A stretch of DNA of 11,348 nt from contig CAYRFV010000184.1 in assembly GCA_964423545.1 (NCBI GenBank), forward strand, positions 1 to 11,348, written 5' to 3'. The position numbers were made by a program, and so were the translations under genes. Origin of the DNA: JALOOE01 sp964423545. GTDB lineage: Bacteria; Chloroflexota; Anaerolineae; CG2-30-64-16. Positions 7,303 through 11,348 of the stretch are shown one piece after another. Numbering within the stretch: the stretch's first letter is position 1; every line of letters begins with the position of its first letter. The notes beneath the pieces were generated by a model that had not been told where the DNA came from, made no database searches, and saw only the letters and a list, made by a program, of their open reading frames with translations.

Positions 7303-8479
7303 CGCTCCGCCCGCGCGCGGCTGCATTGTACGCAATCCAGCGGCCGGTCGGGTCACAGATGGGGTGTGGGTGCGGATATTGGCCGGGCAGCGCGCCCCAG
7401 TCTGAACCGTGGCGGCAGATCACCTCGACGCGCGGCTGCGCCTGGTCGTAGTAGACCCACAGCAGCAGGTCGCTGCTCAGGTTCCCGTCGAGGATTACCG
7501 CGGGTCGGCCGAACATGGCGGAGACGTGGCCGTAGTGCGGGGCCTTGTCGAACAGGTACTCCCGCACGGTGCGTCCCGATTTGTGGGTGACGCCGATGTA
7601 ATGGCCGCTTATCGCGCTGCGGCCGTGGTAGATGACGTTTTCGCCATCCCACGTCCAGACGCAGTGCACCTGGAAGCGGGCCTTGTCCTGCGGCGGCAGC
7701 TCGGTGAGCTGTCCCGTCGAGAGGCGCAGCGTCCAGATGCGGTTTGTCTTGCCGTCGCTGCCGCCCCAGTAGCGCGGCGGGAAGTCGCGGTCGAGCAGCA
7801 GCAGGTCGCGGTCAGTGGGGCAGTGCGGTGCGTGGGCGCTGCCGACGCCGGCTTCCTCGTAGACGGTCGTCACCGGGCCGCCGGCCAGCGGCGTACGGAC
7901 CAGCCGCATGCGCATGCCAGTCCCGTCGGCGAAGCATTCCATGTACGGCTTGTGTGGCCGCCGGCCAGCCAGCAGGTCAGGGTGCGCCGGCATCAGCGAC
8001 AGGATGACCTCCGTCTCGTCCGGGTCGATGCTCGGCACGCCGGGAACCCACTCTCGGCCCACGTCGGGAATCAGCACGCGTTCCTCCAGCGTGTCGATCT
8101 GCACGGCGCGCAGCGCCAGTCCGGCCCGGAACACCGCCCACCGGCTGTGCGGGGCCATGCACATGCTGCCGCTGACGCCCATCCCATCGCCGACGCTGAA
8201 GCCGCCCTTGTGTGTCTCTCCGTAGCCCCCGATGCCTGGCGCGCTGTCAATGAGCTGCGTGATGTCGCCGGTCGGCAGATGGCACTTGAAGACCGCGCTG
8301 CCATCCTCGCGCGCCGATGCAAAGATCAGAAACTCACCATCGGCGCTGAAGCCGATGTTCGTGTGATAGTTGGGTGACTGGTTGTACAGCCCACGTGTCG
8401 TGACGCGGCGCACCTTGCGCAACGTCCACGGGTCGCTGTACAGCTCCGATTCATTCCAGGTTTCGCCTTTGTGCGCCAC
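7280..8479 (-). CDS. Oligogalacturonate lyase-like (PL22) seven-bladed beta-propeller
   Basis: A 399-residue protein resembling oligogalacturonate lyase (Ogl, PL22). That cytoplasmic enzyme converts saturated and unsaturated digalacturonate to 5-keto-4-deoxyuronate. Repeated propeller strands are visible (NIGFSADGEFLIFAS, 41-55; HCVWTWDGENVIYHG, 272-286; HPICDPTGRWIAY, 372-384). The metal ligands known for Ogl, a His plus Gln-x2-His-x-His, are matched by His272 and Gln367/His370/His372 in GQYPHPHP. AHAPH at 215-219 may supply a catalytic histidine. No signal peptide. The start is GTG, 8 bases after the stop of lyase B, with GAGGTGA overlapping that stop, so translation is probably coupled. 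Other TolB/WD40-like propellers are an alternative, but the Q-x2-H-x-H match favours PL22. Confidence 0.8.
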   Translation of the reverse strand: MAHKGETWNESELYSDPWTLRKVRRVTTRGLYNQSPNYHTNIGFSADGEFLIFASAREDGSAVFKCHLPTGDITQLIDSAPGIGGYGETHKGGFSVGDGMGVSGSMCMAPHSRWAVFRAGLALRAVQIDTLEERVLIPDVGREWVPGVPSIDPDETEVILSLMPAHPDLLAGRRPHKPYMECFADGTGMRMRLVRTPLAGGPVTTVYEEAGVGSAHAPHCPTDRDLLLLDRDFPPRYWGGSDGKTNRIWTLRLSTGQLTELPPQDKARFQVHCVWTWDGENVIYHGRSAISGHYIGVTHKSGRTVREYLFDKAPHYGHVSAMFGRPAVILDGNLSSDLLLWVYYDQAQPRVEVICRHGSDWGALPGQYPHPHPICDPTGRWIAYNAAARGRSDVFVVQV

Positions 8480-8482
8480 GGC

Positions 8483-8489
8483 TCACCTC
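8483..8489 (-). promoter_or_regulatory. Shine-Dalgarno site overlapping the upstream stop codon
   Basis: GAGGTGA on the minus strand overlaps the TGA of lyase B (8488-8490) and sits 3 bases before the GTG start of the PL22-like gene (6 bases measured from GAGG). This supports the GTG start and indicates translational coupling of the two enzymes. Confidence 0.7.
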
Positions 8490-10308
8490 ACAGCGGCTCG
8501 ATACGCAGCCGGATCGTCCCCTCGCGTACGGGCTGCTTGAAGCCGAAGATCAGGCAGTTGACGTCGGCCGGCCCGAGCGCCAGATCGACATCCTTCTCGA
8601 CCTCGACGCGTGCGCTGGCGACGTCCGGGTCAAACGACACGCGCAGGCTGCCTCGCTCCCCGCGCAGGATCGCCGCCGCCGGGCTGATCTCCACCGGGAC
8701 AAAGGTTGTGATGACGCTTTCGCATTGGCCGGGTCGGGTCGCAAAGCCGACCGTGTCCACGACCTCGACCCACCCGCGCGGCGCATCTCGATGCAGGGCG
8801 ACCATGCGCGCCAGCGCCGTCAGATCGGCGTCCGGCGGGTAGGCGCCCTTCAGCTCGATAGTCATCGAGTCGACCGATGCATCGGCGCGATGATCGAGCA
8901 GCACGGCCGCGTACTGCTCGCCGGGCAACTGCTCCTGGCCGTTCGGTCGCGGCACGGAGTGGCCGCGCGAGGAATTGACGAAGAAGGTGTAGCGCTCTGG
9001 CCCGAAGTAGGCGCGCGAGTAGCGGCCGCGGCCCACATCCGGAATCAAGGTTTCGCCGTTGGCGTGGACCACGAAGTTGCCCACGTCGTTCTGGTTATGC
9101 ATCTCCTGGTTGTGACCGCCTTTGGCCGCCAGCACCAGCGCGTTCGGGTCGGCCGGATCGTAGCGCGCCACCATCCACATCATTTCGGAGAACCAGTCAT
9201 GGCGCGCCGGGACGAACTGCTCGGCCGGGCCGGGATCGGGTCGCCAGCAAAGGTCGCGCAGGGCCCAATGGACCTCGCCTTGCCGCCGGTGGCCCGGCTG
9301 GACCCGTGCGAACCGCATCAGGTCGGGCAGCTCCAGACGCCGCGCCAGGTAGGCGAGATGCGCCGGGATGAAGGTCACGTTGCGGTCGCAGTCCGAGAAG
9401 TTGACCGACACCCCAGGGCCCAGCAGGGTGCGCAGCGGAAACTGCGCTGCCTTGCGGATGATCGGTTCATCCATGAAGCGGATTCGGCCGCCCGTACGCC
9501 ATTCGACCTGTTCCGCAAAGACGCAGTAGTTGCCGAAGCCGTAGGTCCAGTAGCCTGGGCCCTCGCTGGACCCGCCGTCCGCATCGAAGGTGGCCAGAAA
9601 GTCGTCCATCGAGCGCGCCGCACGGGCGATCATCTCGGCCAGACGCGCCAGGTCAGTCTCCAGGTAGAGGGCCGCGCCGACCACGCCCGCGTTGCAGACG
9701 GCGGTCCAGTTGTTCACGCGGCGCAGATGGGTGTTGTAGAGCCACCACCAGTCGTGGCGCGCCAGGTAAGGCGTGAAGCAGCGCTGATCGATCTCCCAAC
9801 GGATGCGTTTGCCGACGAGCGGATCGAGCTGCGCGCCGAGCAGCAGATCGAGCTCGGCCAGGTCGATGGCCGTGCCTGCGACACCCAGGTCGATGTGGCG
9901 TCGCGACATGTCGGTGAGGGCAATCTGGTGCGCAGGCAGCGACCAGGAGGATTCCTCCAGGATCGCCCAGACGATGTCGAGGAGCGGATCGAGGAAGCGG
10001 CCTTCGCCTTCCAGGCATTCGGCCAACGCCAGGTTCGTCATCATGTGGCGTCGGGCCTGCCGCGGCTCCTGGAAGCCCTCGCGCCGGCCGGTGCGCTGGA
10101 ATTCAAGCCAGAGGGTGGCTGGCAGGACGGGGATCGGGGTCTGTGCGGACTCTTCCGCCTGGGCTATGATCGCTGCGGCCCTGGCGTCGCCGATGGCCCC
10201 GCGAATGGCAGCCCACTCGGCACGGTCGGAGGCGGGAGGAAACGGGGGCCTGGGCGAGGTCGCGCGCAGCGCGGCTTCGATATCGACGGCGTTGTAGCGA
10301 GATAGCAT
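8488..10308 (-). CDS. Heparinase II/III-like polysaccharide lyase (copy B)
   Basis: A 606-residue heparinase II/III-family protein, first gene of the run after the terminator. It has an N-terminal helical toroid and a C-terminal beta-sandwich. The motif set parallels that of copy A: NNWTAVCNAG (199-208), SSEGPGYWTYGFG (247-259), NFSDCDRN (303-310), GGHNQEMHNQNDVGNF (397-412) and RGHSVP (448-453). The His/Asn-rich and GYW-Y motifs are the likely catalytic sites for beta-elimination of uronate-containing glycans. No signal peptide, so probably intracellular. The ATG at 10308 is preferred over a GTG six codons upstream because AGAGGAG lies about 6 bases before the ATG. It is followed by a translationally coupled PL22-like gene, which suggests a shared substrate such as pectin-derived or other uronate oligosaccharides; this is inference. 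Confidence 0.85.
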   Translation of the reverse strand: MLSRYNAVDIEAALRATSPRPPFPPASDRAEWAAIRGAIGDARAAAIIAQAEESAQTPIPVLPATLWLEFQRTGRREGFQEPRQARRHMMTNLALAECLEGEGRFLDPLLDIVWAILEESSWSLPAHQIALTDMSRRHIDLGVAGTAIDLAELDLLLGAQLDPLVGKRIRWEIDQRCFTPYLARHDWWWLYNTHLRRVNNWTAVCNAGVVGAALYLETDLARLAEMIARAARSMDDFLATFDADGGSSEGPGYWTYGFGNYCVFAEQVEWRTGGRIRFMDEPIIRKAAQFPLRTLLGPGVSVNFSDCDRNVTFIPAHLAYLARRLELPDLMRFARVQPGHRRQGEVHWALRDLCWRPDPGPAEQFVPARHDWFSEMMWMVARYDPADPNALVLAAKGGHNQEMHNQNDVGNFVVHANGETLIPDVGRGRYSRAYFGPERYTFFVNSSRGHSVPRPNGQEQLPGEQYAAVLLDHRADASVDSMTIELKGAYPPDADLTALARMVALHRDAPRGWVEVVDTVGFATRPGQCESVITTFVPVEISPAAAILRGERGSLRVSFDPDVASARVEVEKDVDLALGPADVNCLIFGFKQPVREGTIRLRIEPL

Positions 10309-10314
10309 CGGTTT

Positions 10315-10322
10315 CTCCTCTT
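10315..10322 (-). promoter_or_regulatory. Shine-Dalgarno site of lyase B
   Basis: AAGAGGAG on the minus strand, 6 bases before the ATG at 10308. It lies only 5 bases after the T-run of the terminator at 10328-10357 and within the alternative GTG frame, so it decides for the ATG. Confidence 0.75.
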
Positions 10323-10327
10323 GCACG

Positions 10328-10357
10328 AAAAAGGCCCTGGGCGCCAGTGCCAGGGCC
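10328..10357 (-). terminator. Intrinsic terminator upstream of lyase B
   Basis: On the minus strand, a perfect 8-bp stem (10350-10357 with 10333-10340, GGCCCTGG/CCAGGGCC) with a 9-base loop is followed directly by five Ts (10332-10328). It would stop transcription arriving from the ABC-type ORF. It ends only about 20 bases before the lyase start codon, leaving no room for a promoter after it, so read-through or attenuation must be considered. The 105 bases between it and the ABC stop (10358-10462) hold an 11-bp direct repeat (10366-10376 and 10443-10453) and no clear promoter. Confidence 0.75.
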
Positions 10358-10462
10358 GGCGTGTGGGGCGACGCATTCCGGGGCAGGGCGCGGGCATCAT
10401 GCGGCCCCGCGCTGGACGCGCCGGCTCCGATCGCCGAAAGCAGGGCGACGCATGCTCCGTCC

Positions 10463-11348
10463 CTACGGGTGCCGCGCCACTGCGCCGCGCAGACTCAGGG
10501 TCTCGGCGAAGTGACATGCGACGAAGTGCTCGCCGCCGATATCGCGCAGGGCGGGCGCCTCCTGCGAGCAGCGTTCCTGGGCATAGCGGCAGCGGGGGTG
10601 GAAGTAGCAGCCAGGCGGTGGGTGCGACGGATCGGCCACGTCCCCTTCCAGGACGATGCCCTGTCCCCGGCTGCTCAGGCGGGGATCGGGCTTGGGCACC
10701 GCGGAGAGCAAGGCCTCGGTGTAGGGGTGCTTCGGGTTGACATAAAGCTCTTCGGTCTCGGCCAACTCCACCAGCTTGCCCACATACATGACAGCGACGC
10801 GATCGCTGATGTACTCGACCACGCTCAGGTCGTGGGCGATGAAGAGGTAGGTGAGATTGTATTGTTCCTGGAGGTCCTGCAGTAGATTGAGGATCTGGGC
10901 GCGAACCGACACATCCAGCGCCGACACCCCTTCGTCGCAAACCACCAGTCGCGGGTTGAGGGCCAGGGCGCGAGCGATGCCGATGCGCTGGCGTTCGCCG
11001 CCGCTGAATGCGTGGGGATAGCGACGCATGTACTCCGCGCGCAATCCGCACTGGCGCAGCAGCGAGGCAACCCGATCCTCCAGCGCCTGGCCCGCCAACG
11101 CCTCGTTCACCCGCAGCGGCTCACCGACGATGTCGATGGACACGCGTCGAGAGAACCGCGCGTCGTCCACCGGGGCGGAGGGCTCGAGGCCGCGCTTGGC
11201 CCACTCCTCGCGCAGCAGCTCGTCAACCTGGCGCACCGGCAGCTCCTGCGCTGCGGGCGAAGGGGACGCCGCCTCGACCGCCGGCACTTTGGGAGCGAGG
11301 GTTGGCCGGCCGCAGGCCGCCGCCGCGGCGACGATGAGCGTGACGGCG
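10463..11348 (-). CDS. Chimeric ORF: DUF1549-type lipoprotein start joined to the C-terminal half of an oligopeptide ABC ATPase
   Basis: The frame is open at the right edge; the true start is outside. The first visible residues form a hydrophobic stretch ending in a lipobox-like AAAAC, then a Pro/Ala linker, then VDELLREEWAKRGLEPSAPV followed by RRVSIDIVG, which matches the opening of DUF1549 domains. From VGEPLRVNEAL onward it is a DppF/OppF-type ATPase: signature FSGGERQRIGIARAL, Walker B LVVCDE, VSALD, switch IAHDLSVV, the NPKHPYTEALL C-terminal motif and a cysteine cluster (GCYFHPRCRYAQERC and AC). Walker A and the Q-loop, normally 70 or more residues upstream of this point, are missing, so the product cannot bind ATP normally. 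A real rearrangement or an assembly misjoin are both possible. The ABC part probably belonged to the importer for this cluster; the terminator follows its stop. Confidence 0.75.
   Translation of the reverse strand, partial: AVTLIVAAAAACGRPTLAPKVPAVEAASPSPAAQELPVRQVDELLREEWAKRGLEPSAPVDDARFSRRVSIDIVGEPLRVNEALAGQALEDRVASLLRQCGLRAEYMRRYPHAFSGGERQRIGIARALALNPRLVVCDEGVSALDVSVRAQILNLLQDLQEQYNLTYLFIAHDLSVVEYISDRVAVMYVGKLVELAETEELYVNPKHPYTEALLSAVPKPDPRLSSRGQGIVLEGDVADPSHPPPGCYFHPRCRYAQERCSQEAPALRDIGGEHFVACHFAETLSLRGAVARHP
11124..11134 (-). other. Apparent junction between the two gene parts
   Basis: The bases encoding the DIVG residues fit both partners: DUF1549 proteins commonly read RRVxLDxxG here, and DppF-type ATPases commonly read DIVGEPL. 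The join is therefore in frame and falls within about 11 bases that could be shared, as expected for microhomology recombination or a short-overlap assembly join. Confidence 0.5.

Noticed and set aside
8725..10305. 526-residue plus-strand open frame
   Set aside because: It lies exactly opposite lyase B and shows the Arg/Val/Gly/Asp-rich composition of an antisense shadow; no recognisable domain, and the minus-strand gene has clear motifs and a good ribosome-binding site.
10366..10453. Short leader peptides starting at the two copies of the 11-bp repeat (minus strand)
   Set aside because: They lack clear ribosome-binding sites of their own in one case and show no run of regulatory codons; noted only as context for the terminator finding.

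Overview
The window is GC-rich and every convincing gene lies on the minus strand, so transcription runs from right to left. The content fits a free-living bacterium that degrades uronate-containing polysaccharides. A lineage such as Chloroflexota is my best guess, based on oligopeptide-type ABC transport, heparinase II/III-like lyases, a PL22-like propeller lyase and short palindromic GC-rich intergenic repeats. Planctomycetota or Acidobacteriota cannot be excluded. There is no rRNA, tRNA or CRISPR array and no recognisable transposase.

In transcription order: (1) at the right edge, an open reading frame (10463-11348) whose start resembles a lipoprotein of the DUF1549 type and whose remainder is the C-terminal half of a dipeptide/oligopeptide ABC ATPase without Walker A. 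It looks like a chimera of two genes. (2) A hairpin plus T-run terminator (10328-10357) directly in front of (3) a heparinase II/III-like protein (8488-10308), followed 8 bases later by (4) an oligogalacturonate-lyase-like (PL22) beta-propeller (7280-8479). (5) A repeat-rich gap (7100-7279) with a 77-bp palindromic element and a 41-bp near-perfect direct repeat that includes the end of gene 4. (6) A UxuA/mannonate-dehydratase-like TIM-barrel enzyme (6128-7099). (7) A gene remnant (5739-6058) that looks like the two ends of a glycoside hydrolase with the middle deleted. (8) A short nitroreductase (5162-5647). (9) A second, divergent heparinase II/III-like protein (3267-5066). (10) A tandem ferritin-like di-iron protein of unknown role (1847-3187). 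(11) A large intergenic hairpin (1766-1842). (12) A xylose-isomerase-like sugar isomerase/epimerase (959-1729). (13) A Gfo/Idh/MocA oxidoreductase (907 down to the left edge).

Taken together, genes 3-6, 9, 12 and 13 form a plausible catabolic cluster. Two apparently cytoplasmic polysaccharide-lyase-type enzymes and a PL22-like enzyme would reduce imported uronate oligosaccharides to unsaturated or keto-deoxy monosaccharides. The isomerase and Gfo/Idh dehydrogenase would interconvert them, and the UxuA-like enzyme would dehydrate an aldonate towards 2-keto-3-deoxygluconate. Neither lyase nor the PL22-like protein has a visible signal peptide, which fits intracellular processing of oligomers imported by an ABC system. 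The di-iron protein and the nitroreductase do not fit this pathway obviously and are the least explained genes. No transcriptional regulator is visible. The most notable structural oddities are the chimeric right-edge ORF, the internally deleted glycoside hydrolase remnant and the terminator sitting immediately before a ribosome-binding site.
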